NCBI GenBank assembly: GCA_025774205.1
Contig: JALGWK010000045.1
Span: forward strand, 1 to 13,509
Length of the DNA stretch: 13,509 nucleotides
Origin: a bacterium
Lineage (GTDB): Bacteria; Blakebacterota; Blakebacteria; Blakebacterales; Blakebacteraceae
Reading direction: 5' to 3'
Shown one piece after another: positions 1 through 6,488 of this stretch. The notes beneath the pieces are model-generated. The model was given only the letters and a program-made list of their open reading frames with translations. It was not told where the DNA came from and ran no database searches. Position 1 is the first letter of the stretch. Each line of letters starts with the position of its first letter. The translations under genes and the position numbers were made by a program.

Positions 1-794
1 CCGGCCTTGTCGTGCCGGCTGGTCTTCTTCGCCAGGAGATCGGAGATGGTCCCGGCAGTGATCGTCCCGGCAGAGGCGGAAGCGCCCATCTCGAGTATCC
101 CCAGCAGTACCCGGGCATCGCCATCGGCCAGTCCCACCAGCATCTCCTCCACCCCGTCATCGAGTTCGATGGGAGCGCCGTCGGCACCGGTCACGCCTCG
201 TTCAGAATCTTCCAGGGCACGCCTCAGCAGGAGCCGCAGGTTCTCTTCCGGGAGCGGTTGGAAGGGAAAGACAGTCGTGCGGGAAAGCAGTGGGGCATTC
301 ACCTCGAAGGAGGGATTCTCGGTGGTGGAACCGATCAGGACGATGACACCCTCCTCGACATGGGGCAGGAAGGCGTCCTGCTGAGCCTTGTTGAAACGGT
401 GGATCTCATCCACGAAGAGAAAGGTCGGAATCCCCTCCACCCACGGGCCGCGACGGGCCTGCTCCACCACCTCGCGGACCTCCTTCACTCCGGCGAGTAC
501 CGCCGAGAAACTTCTGAAGGGAGCGCCGACATAGTCGGCCATCAGGCGACCGAGGCTCGTCTTGCCGGTGCCGGGCGGGCCCCACAGGATCATGCTGGGT
601 ATCGTCCCCGCTTCGATCAACCGGCGGAGCGGCATGCCCTCCCCCAGCAGGTGTTCCTGCCCCGTGAACTCTTCGAGTGACCGCGGCCGCATCCGGTCGG
701 CCAGGGGCGGGTGGAAGGATACCTGTCTCGCCTCACCCTCCGGTCCGGCCTGATCGAAGAGGTCGGAATCCCTGTTCTGCGCGTTCTCCGACAT
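1..794 (-). CDS. rarA: Replication-associated recombination protein A (RarA/MgsA), 3' end missing
   Basis: AAA+ ATPase of the clamp-loader-like RarA/MgsA/WRNIP1 family, which acts at stalled replication forks. I translated it directly: it starts at ATG 794 and runs off the window after 264 codons of an expected ~440. Visible are an N-terminal DLF segment (residues 11-13, as in many RarA proteins), the entry motif [16 protein letters not shown] (37-51), Walker A GPPGTGKT (72-79), Walker [11 protein letters not shown] followed by [10 protein letters not shown] (125-144), sensor 1 [10 protein letters not shown] (155-164), and the arginine-finger region LLSRTTVF (169-176). The helical lid and the C-terminal tetramerisation domain are beyond the edge; the last visible residues, SRHDKA, match the start of the conserved segment before them. 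It lies only 36 bases past the terminator of the M23 gene, so it probably has its own promoter (see 801-829). Identity is secure; only the length is unknown. Confidence 0.96.
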   Translation of the reverse strand, partial: MSENAQNRDSDLFDQAGPEGEARQVSFHPPLADRMRPRSLEEFTGQEHLLGEGMPLRRLIEAGTIPSMILWGPPGTGKTSLGRLMADYVGAPFRSFSAVLAGVKEVREVVEQARRGPWVEGIPTFLFVDEIHRFNKAQQDAFLPHVEEGVIVLIGSTTENPSFEVNAPLLSRTTVFPFQPLPEENLRLLLRRALEDSERGVTGADGAPIELDDGVEEMLVGLADGDARVLLGILEMGASASAGTITAGTISDLLAKKTSRHDKA

Positions 795-800
795 GGCAGG

Positions 801-829
801 AGTATCTCCCGTCCGGGATCCTCAACCAA
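801..829 (-). promoter_or_regulatory. Possible rarA promoter giving a leaderless transcript
   Basis: On the minus strand TTGGTT (829-824) and GATACT (806-801) are separated by 17 bases. The -10 box is the same hexamer as in the strong promoter at 3087-3115; the -35 box matches consensus at only three positions. The pair lies just after the upstream terminator, where rarA would need a promoter. The predicted start site, about seven bases past the -10 box, falls on the rarA ATG itself. The weak -35 keeps this speculative. Confidence 0.25.
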
Positions 830-830
830 G

Positions 831-860
831 AAAAAACCCCGTCGGTTCCGACCGACGAGG
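831..860 (-). terminator. Rho-independent terminator after the M23 peptidase gene
   Basis: On the minus strand a 10-bp stem (860-851 paired with 846-837, one T-G wobble) closes a 4-base loop (850-847) and is followed directly by six T residues (836-831). It starts 36 bases after the stop codon of the M23 gene. This is a textbook intrinsic terminator, and it separates the M23 gene from rarA. Confidence 0.9.
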
Positions 861-896
861 CAGATATCAGACACTTCCCTGGAGCAGACAGTGAGT

Positions 897-1892
897 CTAC
901 TTCTTCAGTCCCAGGGCATCACTGGTCCGGTCATCGAAGTAGAAATGCCAGGGGTTGATCTCCCGGCTATCCTTGACTACCGCGTAGTGAAGATGAAAGC
1001 CGTCCGAGCGTCCGGTGTTGCCCACGTAGCCGATCACATCACCCCGCTTGATCCGCGCCCCGTTTTTCGCCCGGGGGTGCAGCCGGTCGAAATGGCCGTA
1101 GAAGGTCTGGAGGCCGCTGGCGTGCTCGATCCTGATAAAGTTCCCGAATCCGAAACGACTGGTTGAGGTCACATCGCTCCGCCGATCCACGATGATGCCG
1201 TCCGCCGTGGCCCGGACCGGGGTACCTTTGGCGGCCGCCCAGTCGTTCCCGGCATGGAACCGGCGCCGGCTGGGATCGATCGGGTCATCTCTCATCTTGA
1301 ACGCGGAACTCATGCGGGTGCGGTAGAGGGTGCGGTCGATCGGGGTGATACTCGGGTAACCGAGGAGGTACGTTTCCGACTCCGAGAAGCGGGCATTGAT
1401 CTCAAGGAGTGATTCCAGCTCGAGTTTCATCTCCCGGCTGAGCTGGCTGAGCCGACTCTGGGTGTCCCGGGCCATGGCGCCGGTGTTGCCCACGAGGGAG
1501 AGGAGTTCAAGGTCGAAGTCGCGGTAACTGCCACCCACACCGGCCTGGCGGATTTCATCGGCCAGCGGCTCCATTTCGGCCATGATTCGCAGGTCTTCAT
1601 CCCGGCTGGCGATGATGTCCATCTGGGCCGTGATGCTGAGGACCGACTGGTTCATCTCTTCGAGCTGATTCCGGAGCACCTGGTTCTCACGCTGGAGCCG
1701 CACGTAGCCTACCTGGTCCACCAGCGATGAGCCGTAGGTCAGGGCCATGGCCACAAAGAGGACCGCGAGGAAGAGGGAGCCGGCAGCCGTGCTGATGATA
1801 CCGATTCCCGAGAGGCGGAATTCCCGCACACCCTGTGCTTCGTTCCCGCGAGGGACAACCAGCAGTGAGAAACCGTTCTTCTCCATCAGCAC
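897..1892 (-). CDS. M23 family (LytM-domain) murein metallopeptidase, membrane anchored
   Basis: Predicted zinc endopeptidase that cuts peptidoglycan cross-links in the periplasm, or a regulator of such enzymes. Layout of the 331 residues: short cytoplasmic N-terminus, one membrane segment (about 30-53), a long helical, probably coiled-coil region (about 60-175), then a C-terminal peptidase M23 domain (about 195-305). The zinc and catalytic residues are present: H213 and D217 in FHAGNDWAA, H267 in FYGHFD, and H300/H302 in FHLHYAVV. An intact HxH and HxxxD set suggests an active enzyme rather than an EnvC/NlpD-like pseudo-enzyme. The start is either GTG 1892 or ATG 1886; an AAGG at 1897-1900 could serve both. 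It has its own promoter (1961-1989) and terminator (831-860), so it is probably monocistronic. The exact orthologue (MepM-like or otherwise) cannot be decided. Confidence 0.93.
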   Translation of the reverse strand: MLMEKNGFSLLVVPRGNEAQGVREFRLSGIGIISTAAGSLFLAVLFVAMALTYGSSLVDQVGYVRLQRENQVLRNQLEEMNQSVLSITAQMDIIASRDEDLRIMAEMEPLADEIRQAGVGGSYRDFDLELLSLVGNTGAMARDTQSRLSQLSREMKLELESLLEINARFSESETYLLGYPSITPIDRTLYRTRMSSAFKMRDDPIDPSRRRFHAGNDWAAAKGTPVRATADGIIVDRRSDVTSTSRFGFGNFIRIEHASGLQTFYGHFDRLHPRAKNGARIKRGDVIGYVGNTGRSDGFHLHYAVVKDSREINPWHFYFDDRTSDALGLKK

Positions 1893-1960
1893 CCGGCCTT
1901 CAGCGGCAGTGTGTGCGCGTTGCGGGGGCAGACGTCCCCAACAATGAGAATCCGCACAGG

Positions 1961-1989
1961 AGAATAGACACCCTGCGATCGGAGGTCAA
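1961..1989 (-). promoter_or_regulatory. Sigma70-type promoter for the M23 peptidase gene
   Basis: On the minus strand TTGACC (1989-1984), a 17-base spacer and TATTCT (1966-1961) match consensus at 5/6 and 4/6 positions. The predicted start near 1954 would leave a leader of about 60 bases. The 159-base gap between the sigma factor gene and the M23 gene shows no clear terminator, so read-through from the sigma factor gene may add to its expression. Confidence 0.7.
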
Positions 1990-2051
1990 GCCCTTGATTG
2001 AATATTCAGCAATGGTCGAGCGAAAGCCCGTAACTGGTTCTGATACGGTGA

Positions 2052-2909
2052 TTACTGGGTATAGGGAGAGAGGGCTCGTGACCGTGAACTGTGCCGCAGC
2101 CGCCGGATCGCCTTCTCCTTGATCTGCCTGACCCGCTCCCTGGTAAGACCGAACCTGGTGCCGATCTGTTCCAGCGTCATCGGTTTCTCCCGCCCGATCC
2201 CGAAGTACAGCCTGATAACTTCGGCTTCCCGGTCAGTGAGGGTGGAGAGTGCTTTGACGACTTCCTTCTGGAGGGCCTCATCGAAGAGGTCCTCGTCGGG
2301 CGGGGCCTGGACCTCGTCCTCAAGCACATCGAGAAGCCGGTTGTCTTCGCCCTCCTGGAAAGGAGCGTCGAGGCTCAGATGACGACTGGAGATCTTGAGG
2401 GTGTCGGTCACTTCGTTCGAGCTCATGTCGAGACGCTCGGCGATCTCGTCGGCCGATGGCTCCCGACCGAAGTTCTGCTCCAGGTCGGAGGAGACCTTCC
2501 CGATCTTGTGCAGCGCGCCCACCCGGTTGAGCGGGAGGCGGACGATGCGGGACTGTTCAGCCAGTGCCTGGAGGATCGCCTGCCGGATCCACCATACGGC
2601 GTAGGAGATGAATTTGAATCCCTTGGTCTCATCGAACCGCTTGGCGGCCTTGATCAGCCCGAGGTTCCCTTCGTTGATGAGATCACCCAGGGAGAGCCCC
2701 TGGTTCTGATACTGTTTGGCGACACTGACCACGAACCGGAGGTTCGCCTGAACGAGTTTGTTCAGCGCGTCCTGGTCATCCTGTTTCACCAGTTTCGCCA
2801 GGCGCACCTCTTCCTCGGCATTGATGAGATCGACCTCACCAATCTCCTGCAGGTACTTGTCGAGGGATTGGTCCTCGCGGGTATACGGTTTCTTCGTCAA
2901 CTTCGCCAA
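2052..2909 (-). CDS. rpoD: Primary RNA polymerase sigma factor (RpoD/SigA, short FCB type)
   Basis: Housekeeping sigma70-family factor that directs RNA polymerase to -35/-10 promoters. At 285 aa it lacks region 1.1 and the non-conserved insert, like Bacteroidetes and Chlorobi RpoD. Region 1.2 begins at [10 protein letters not shown] (15-24); region 2 holds [20 protein letters not shown] and [18 protein letters not shown], then the melting motif [16 protein letters not shown] (97-112); region 3 is about 133-205; region 4 ends with the helix-turn-helix [18 protein letters not shown] (255-272), and [12 protein letters not shown] starts at 226. The start is TTG 2909. An in-frame TAG lies three codons upstream, and no ATG or GTG occurs before region 1.2, so only TTG 2909 or the TTG at codon 4 can serve. 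The ribosome-binding site is weak. A strong promoter at 3087-3115 gives a leader of about 170 bases. Confidence 0.97.
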   Translation of the reverse strand: MAKLTKKPYTREDQSLDKYLQEIGEVDLINAEEEVRLAKLVKQDDQDALNKLVQANLRFVVSVAKQYQNQGLSLGDLINEGNLGLIKAAKRFDETKGFKFISYAVWWIRQAILQALAEQSRIVRLPLNRVGALHKIGKVSSDLEQNFGREPSADEIAERLDMSSNEVTDTLKISSRHLSLDAPFQEGEDNRLLDVLEDEVQAPPDEDLFDEALQKEVVKALSTLTDREAEVIRLYFGIGREKPMTLEQIGTRFGLTRERVRQIKEKAIRRLRHSSRSRALSPYTQ

Positions 2910-3086
2910 AGCACTCTACTCTTTCCTTCAGTTTCAGAGCCCTGCTCTATCCTACAGTTGTTGGGCCCAATTCTTCATTTCTGCCACAGATATGACACCG
3001 AGGGAGAACCGAACCTCGCGTCGTGAGGAGAATCCTTCCTCCAGGATGCAGGATATACCAGGAGCAGAGGAGGGTTCAAGCCCAGT

Positions 3087-3115
3087 AGTATCAGGTGAAC
3101 AGGAAGCGCTGTCAA
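3087..3115 (-). promoter_or_regulatory. Strong sigma70-type promoter for the primary sigma factor gene
   Basis: On the minus strand a perfect TTGACA (3115-3110), a 17-base spacer and GATACT (3092-3087, 4/6 to TATAAT) form the best promoter in the window. The predicted start is near 3080, about 170 bases before the TTG start codon. If the housekeeping sigma factor reads it, the gene is self-sustaining. Confidence 0.75.
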
Positions 3116-3179
3116 CAGAAAGTGGATGTTTTCCAATATCCTGGCCCGACCCTATCACATCCCCGGTGACCCCGCAAAT

Positions 3180-3216
3180 GGAAAGCTGCACCTGGCTGGC
3201 GCCAGGTGCAGTTTCC
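3180..3216. repeat. Long near-perfect inverted repeat (hairpin) downstream of capA
   Basis: An 11-bp perfect stem (3186-3196 with 3201-3211) closes a 4-base loop and extends by five more pairs (3180-3184 with 3212-3216) across a single bulged G at 3185. No T-run follows on either strand, so it is not a standard intrinsic terminator. It lies 79 bases past the capA stop and about 65 bases upstream of the sigma factor -35 box. It may be a capA 3' end structure, a protein-binding site or a dispersed repeat. A CTGCACC copy at 3249-3255 could compete for the arm at 3205-3211. Confidence 0.7.
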
Positions 3217-3294
3217 ACGCTTGCTGCTTGCTGAGGGAGCAGCCTGCACTGCACCACCCCCGTCGAATATTAGACGTCATTCAGGGATCAAAGT

Positions 3295-4440
3295 TTACAG
3301 TCCTGGAGGCACCAATCTGAAAAACCCGGCATTATCGATCTTGACCCCCCGATGTCCCGCGGCGGCGGAATCGGCCAGGGAGGAAATGACGGCACTGTTC
3401 AGCAGAGGCCAGCGGGCGGGTTCCATCAGACCGGGTCTGAATCCTCGACGGAAGTTGTTCACGTCGAGCGGGTAGAGGTCGGCTCCTGTCGGCCGGTCCT
3501 CCGAGAATCGGACCAGGAGGATGGCGCCCTTCGCGGTCGAAGTGTAGGAACCGAAGATGAAGTTGCCGAGACTGTAGGCGATCAGCCTGTCCCGATACCA
3601 TTCCAGCGGCTGGATGGTATGGGGGTGATGACCGATCACGAGGTCGGCGCCGTTGTCGATCGCTATGCGGGCCAGTATCTGCTGGTACTCCCTGGGTTCC
3701 TCCAGCAGTTCTCCTCCCCAATGGAACATGACCACCACCAGGTCGGCCGCCGCCTCGGCCCTCCTGACCTCGCGGGCCAGTCCCTCATCGCTGGCATGGG
3801 CGGTCCCCGGCCTGTCGGACGTGGCCCAGAACTCCTCCGGGAAGGTGTGGCTGTAGGCAAGGAACGCCACCTGCCGGCCCTTCCGGTCGAGAATGGTGTG
3901 GGTGTGAGCCTCTGCTTTCGTGAGGCCGGTACCGACATGCGCGATCCCTGCCGAGTCAAGCGTATCCCAGGTCTCGAAGAGACCGGCCGGGCCGTAATCG
4001 AGGATGTGGTTGTTTGCCAGCCCGACCAGGTCGAAGCCGCCGGCCGTGATGGTCTCAATGATCCCCGGCGGGACCGCGAAGGTGTAGGTCTTCTCGGCCG
4101 GAGTGATACCGGTCGTATCGCTGAGGAAAGGTGACTCCAGGTTGCCAACCAGCAGATCGGTCGACCGCAGAACCGGCAGCACATCCTCAAACGGCCAGGC
4201 GGATCCCTTCTCCTTGAGCACTTCGATCAGCCACGAGCCGAGCATGATGTCTCCCGTGACGCCGAGGGTGAGGGTGTCGGGTACGGTATGCCCCGCCGCC
4301 ACGCCTTGCCGGTCAAGCACGGCGTCACTCTCGGTGCGGACGCTCGTCACGCGACATGATACTGGAGCCGTTCCCGGCGTCTCAGCCAGGCTGCCGGCGC
4401 ACACCACGAGGGCGAGGAGGAAGGCGCTGATCAGCCTCAT
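3295..4440 (-). CDS. CapA-family (PGA_cap) exported metallophosphatase-like protein
   Basis: 381-aa member of the CapA/PgsA family, whose calcineurin-like fold is linked in some bacteria to poly-gamma-glutamate capsule synthesis or anchoring. I chose ATG 4440 because it opens a clear signal peptide (basic R2, hydrophobic 4-15, SLA cleavage site near A19) and overlaps the tdh stop as ATGA; longer in-frame extensions lie inside tdh. C14 lies in the hydrophobic core, but the lipobox is poor (VVC). Family motifs: VTGDIMLGS (61-69), LLVGNLESPF (96-105), GLANNHILDYG (140-150), MFHWGGEL (238-245), IGHHPHTIQPLEW (269-281) and YSLGNFIFG (289-297). No capB/capC-like ligase genes are present, so a capsule role is not supported here. 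Many family members have unknown substrates. Its partner gene, tdh, offers no obvious functional link. Confidence 0.88.
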   Translation of the reverse strand: MRLISAFLLALVVCAGSLAETPGTAPVSCRVTSVRTESDAVLDRQGVAAGHTVPDTLTLGVTGDIMLGSWLIEVLKEKGSAWPFEDVLPVLRSTDLLVGNLESPFLSDTTGITPAEKTYTFAVPPGIIETITAGGFDLVGLANNHILDYGPAGLFETWDTLDSAGIAHVGTGLTKAEAHTHTILDRKGRQVAFLAYSHTFPEEFWATSDRPGTAHASDEGLAREVRRAEAAADLVVVMFHWGGELLEEPREYQQILARIAIDNGADLVIGHHPHTIQPLEWYRDRLIAYSLGNFIFGSYTSTAKGAILLVRFSEDRPTGADLYPLDVNNFRRGFRPGLMEPARWPLLNSAVISSLADSAAAGHRGVKIDNAGFFRLVPPGL

Positions 4441-5480
4441 GAGACCGTGAGGACCACCTTCCCGCATTCTCCGGCCTCCATCAGGCGCATCCCCTCCTCG
4501 AACTCCTCCAGTTCCATGGTATGGGTGAGGACCGGCGTGATGTCCAGATCGCCGGAGGAGAGGAGCCGGTCCATCTCCTCCCAGGTCTCCCATATCCTGC
4601 GCCCCACGATGCCGTAGAACCGGATTCCCTTGAAGATCAGCTTGTTCAGGTCGAGGGTGACGTTGTCGGGAGGCAGTCCGAGCTGGGCGATATGCCCGCC
4701 CGGGATGACACACGAGATCGCGTCCTGTATGGCGGTCGGGTGTCCCGACATCTCCAGGACCGCGTCCACACCGTCACCGGTCATCTCCATGATCATATCG
4801 GTCAGCGATACAGCCATCGGATCGATCAAATGGTCAGCCCCCATGGCTCCGGCCAGTGATCGCCGGTAGGGATTGGGCTCTGAGGCGAAGATCTCGGTGG
4901 CGCCGAGCGCTTTCGCCACCCCGACGCTGAAGGCGCCGATCGGACCGATCCCGGTCACGAGCACGCGTCTTCCTTCGAGCGATTCAGCCATCGCGGTATG
5001 AACGGCATTGCCGAGTGGTTCGAGCGCCGATGCCACGGTGTCAGGCAGGTCGGGAGAGTTCACCCACAGGTTCTCCGCGGGCACCGTGATGTAATCGGCG
5101 AAGCAGCCGTCCCGATCGACCCCGAGGATGCTGGTATTGAGACAGACCTCGAGCTGACCTCGCTGACACGGCAGACAGGTATGGCAGACGATGTGGGTCT
5201 CGGCCGATACCCGGTCACCGACAGAGACCTGATCCACCCCCCTGCCGATCTCCTCAACCACTCCGCACAGCTCATGCCCCATGGTCTGGGGTATCCTCGG
5301 ACCGATCCTGCCCTCCGCCCAGGCGTTCCACTCATAGATATGGAGGTCGGTACCGCAGATGGAGGTCGCGGTGATCCGCACCAACGCCTCTCCCTCGCCC
5401 GGTTCCGGCCGTGGAACCTCAAGTAGTTCAGCGCCCGGTCCGGGCCTGGTCTTCACGATCGCGCGCATCGTCTCGGCCAT
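4437..5480 (-). CDS. tdh: L-threonine 3-dehydrogenase (zinc-dependent MDR family)
   Basis: Cytoplasmic NAD+-dependent enzyme that oxidises L-threonine to 2-amino-3-ketobutyrate; glycine C-acetyltransferase (kbl) normally follows, but is absent from this window. The 347 residues match the family length. The signature TSICGTDLHIYEWNAWAEGRI (39-59) carries catalytic zinc ligand C42; H69 and E70 follow in MGHE. Structural zinc cysteines are C99, C102, C105 and C113. The Rossmann motif is GIGPIG (177-182), with E201 placed to bind the NAD ribose. FKGIRFYGIVGRRIWETW (283-300) is typical of Tdh and argues against sorbitol or alcohol dehydrogenases. Start ATG 5480 has an AGGAG (5491-5487) six bases upstream. 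The stop overlaps capA by four bases, so the two are probably co-transcribed. Confidence 0.92.
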   Translation of the reverse strand: MAETMRAIVKTRPGPGAELLEVPRPEPGEGEALVRITATSICGTDLHIYEWNAWAEGRIGPRIPQTMGHELCGVVEEIGRGVDQVSVGDRVSAETHIVCHTCLPCQRGQLEVCLNTSILGVDRDGCFADYITVPAENLWVNSPDLPDTVASALEPLGNAVHTAMAESLEGRRVLVTGIGPIGAFSVGVAKALGATEIFASEPNPYRRSLAGAMGADHLIDPMAVSLTDMIMEMTGDGVDAVLEMSGHPTAIQDAISCVIPGGHIAQLGLPPDNVTLDLNKLIFKGIRFYGIVGRRIWETWEEMDRLLSSGDLDITPVLTHTMELEEFEEGMRLMEAGECGKVVLTVS

Positions 5481-5664
5481 GAGCCGCTCCTGTCCGTCGG
5501 TGAAGGCGGATTTCCGGGAACACCCGGTCCCCGGTGCAAGGTTCCCTCTGCCGGAAGCGGTGTCAACCGCCTCCTGCCGGTGGCGCCGTTCTCTTCAGTC
5601 TATCAGTCCCGGCCGGTCCGCACCACTTGCCCGGATTCCCCTCATCTATTACTCTGGCGACACC
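5481..5664. other. Divergent intergenic region between tdh and lpxH
   Basis: This 184-base gap must hold both outward promoters. Toward tdh there is a perfect TTGACA (5566-5561), but the hexamer 17 bases on (AACCTT, 5543-5538) is a poor -10 box. Toward lpxH the best match is TTGCCC (5627-5632), 17 bases, TACTCT (5650-5655), also weak. No operator-like symmetry stands out. Confidence 0.4.
5538..5566 (-). promoter_or_regulatory. Candidate tdh-capA promoter
   Basis: A consensus -35 box TTGACA lies at 5566-5561 on the minus strand. The -10 position at optimal spacing (AACCTT, 5543-5538) matches only 2/6, so an activator or another start site may be involved. The position is sensible: the predicted start would leave a leader of about 50 bases containing the AGGAG of tdh. 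Confidence 0.3.
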
Positions 5665-6411
5665 GTGGGAGCACTCTACTTCATCTCCGATGTCCATCTC
5701 GGCGCGCTGCCTGCCGCCGAGGAGAGCGCCAGGGAGTCCCGCCTTCTCGATCTGCTCGAGCAGGTGGGAACCGACGGCGAGCGACTCTATATCCTCGGTG
5801 ACCTCTTCGATTTCTGGTTCGAATACAGCCACGTTGTACCCACTACAGGCTTGAGGATTCTGAATGCCCTGAGAGACCTGACCGCACAGGGTATCGAGGT
5901 CCATTACCTGGCAGGGAATCATGACTTCGCGATCGGTTCCTTCATCAGCGACACCATCGGATGCCGGATCCATCGCGAACCGATCGACGTGGAGTGGAAC
6001 GGAACCAGATTCCATCTGCACCACGGCGACGGTCTGGCCGGGAAAGATACCGCTTACCGGCTGATGACCCGGGTCATCAGGAGCCGGGCGGCAATATGGC
6101 TGTGGCGTCTCCTCCCTCCCGCTCTTGGATTCGCCATCGCGAACCGTGTTTCCGGCACCAGTCGACACTATACCACCGGCAAGAATTTCGGGAGCGATGA
6201 GAGGACCCATTCCCAGATCGAGGCGCTGGCCGCGCGGGGATACGATTACATCGTCATGGGGCACTCGCACGTGGCGGAGGAAAGCCGGCTGGAAGGGGGC
6301 GGCACGTATATCAACCTCGGTTCATGGCTGGGAGGCGGCGCTCCCTGCGCCCGGTTTGGAGAGGGGCGGATGGAACTCACCTGGCCGGGGGATCGCCCGC
6401 TCACCATCTGA
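5665..6411 (+). CDS. lpxH: UDP-2,3-diacylglucosamine pyrophosphatase-like metallophosphoesterase (LpxH type)
   Basis: Predicted to hydrolyse UDP-2,3-diacylglucosamine to lipid X and UMP, the fourth step of lipid A synthesis, at the inner face of the cytoplasmic membrane. All metal-binding blocks of the calcineurin-like fold are present: FISDVHLG (D9, H11), LGDLFDFWFE (D46, D49), AGNHDF (N85, H86), LHHGDG (H120) and MGHSHV (H200, H202). GDLFDFWF and the hydrophobic helices at about 135-162 favour LpxH over generic phosphoesterases. The 248-aa length fits. The start is taken as GTG 5665, directly before the conserved first strand; no ATG and no clear Shine-Dalgarno sequence occurs nearby. It is the only plus-strand gene, divergent from tdh and convergent with rimO (77-base gap, no terminator seen). 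The exact substrate is inferred from family resemblance. Confidence 0.85.
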   Translation: MGALYFISDVHLGALPAAEESARESRLLDLLEQVGTDGERLYILGDLFDFWFEYSHVVPTTGLRILNALRDLTAQGIEVHYLAGNHDFAIGSFISDTIGCRIHREPIDVEWNGTRFHLHHGDGLAGKDTAYRLMTRVIRSRAAIWLWRLLPPALGFAIANRVSGTSRHYTTGKNFGSDERTHSQIEALAARGYDYIVMGHSHVAEESRLEGGGTYINLGSWLGGGAPCARFGEGRMELTWPGDRPLTI

Positions 6412-6488
6412 CCCGTTCCGGCGACCTGACGTCTCCGGCGATTCGATCAGTTCCCGCAACGCTCCGGCAGGCCTTCACGTACCCCTGA

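Larger units (their letters stand above)
2910..3294. other. 385-base non-coding region between capA and the sigma factor gene
   Basis: I see no credible gene here. From right to left it holds the capA 3' flank, a long hairpin (3180-3216), a sigma70-type promoter (3087-3115), and a leader of about 170 bases for the sigma factor gene. The leader contains short inverted repeats, for example GAGGA/TCCTC around 3025-3045 and CGAGG/CCTCG around 3000-3020. An open frame of 101 codons crosses the region on the minus strand, but it spans both the hairpin and the promoter and has no recognisable motif. No riboswitch class was recognised. Confidence 0.6.

Noticed and set aside
2015-2051. Terminator just after the sigma factor gene
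   Set aside because: Only a 5-bp CCGTA/TACGG stem with a long loop and no T-run.
2091-3026. Plus-strand open frame of 311 codons opposite the sigma factor gene
   Set aside because: It is antisense to a certain gene; long shadow frames are expected in GC-rich coding DNA.
2952-3257. Minus-strand open frame of 101 codons upstream of the sigma factor gene
   Set aside because: It spans the hairpin and the best promoter in the window, has no recognisable motif, and its composition looks like translated non-coding DNA.
3225-3300. A second promoter using TAATAT near 3267-3272
   Set aside because: The -10-like hexamer is good, but no -35 box lies at a workable distance.
4441-4713. N-terminal extension of capA by 91 codons
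   Set aside because: It lies wholly inside tdh in another frame and precedes a clear signal peptide start at 4440.
6412-6488. Bidirectional terminator between lpxH and rimO
   Set aside because: Only a direct TCCGGCGA repeat is visible; there is no stem followed by a T-run on either strand.
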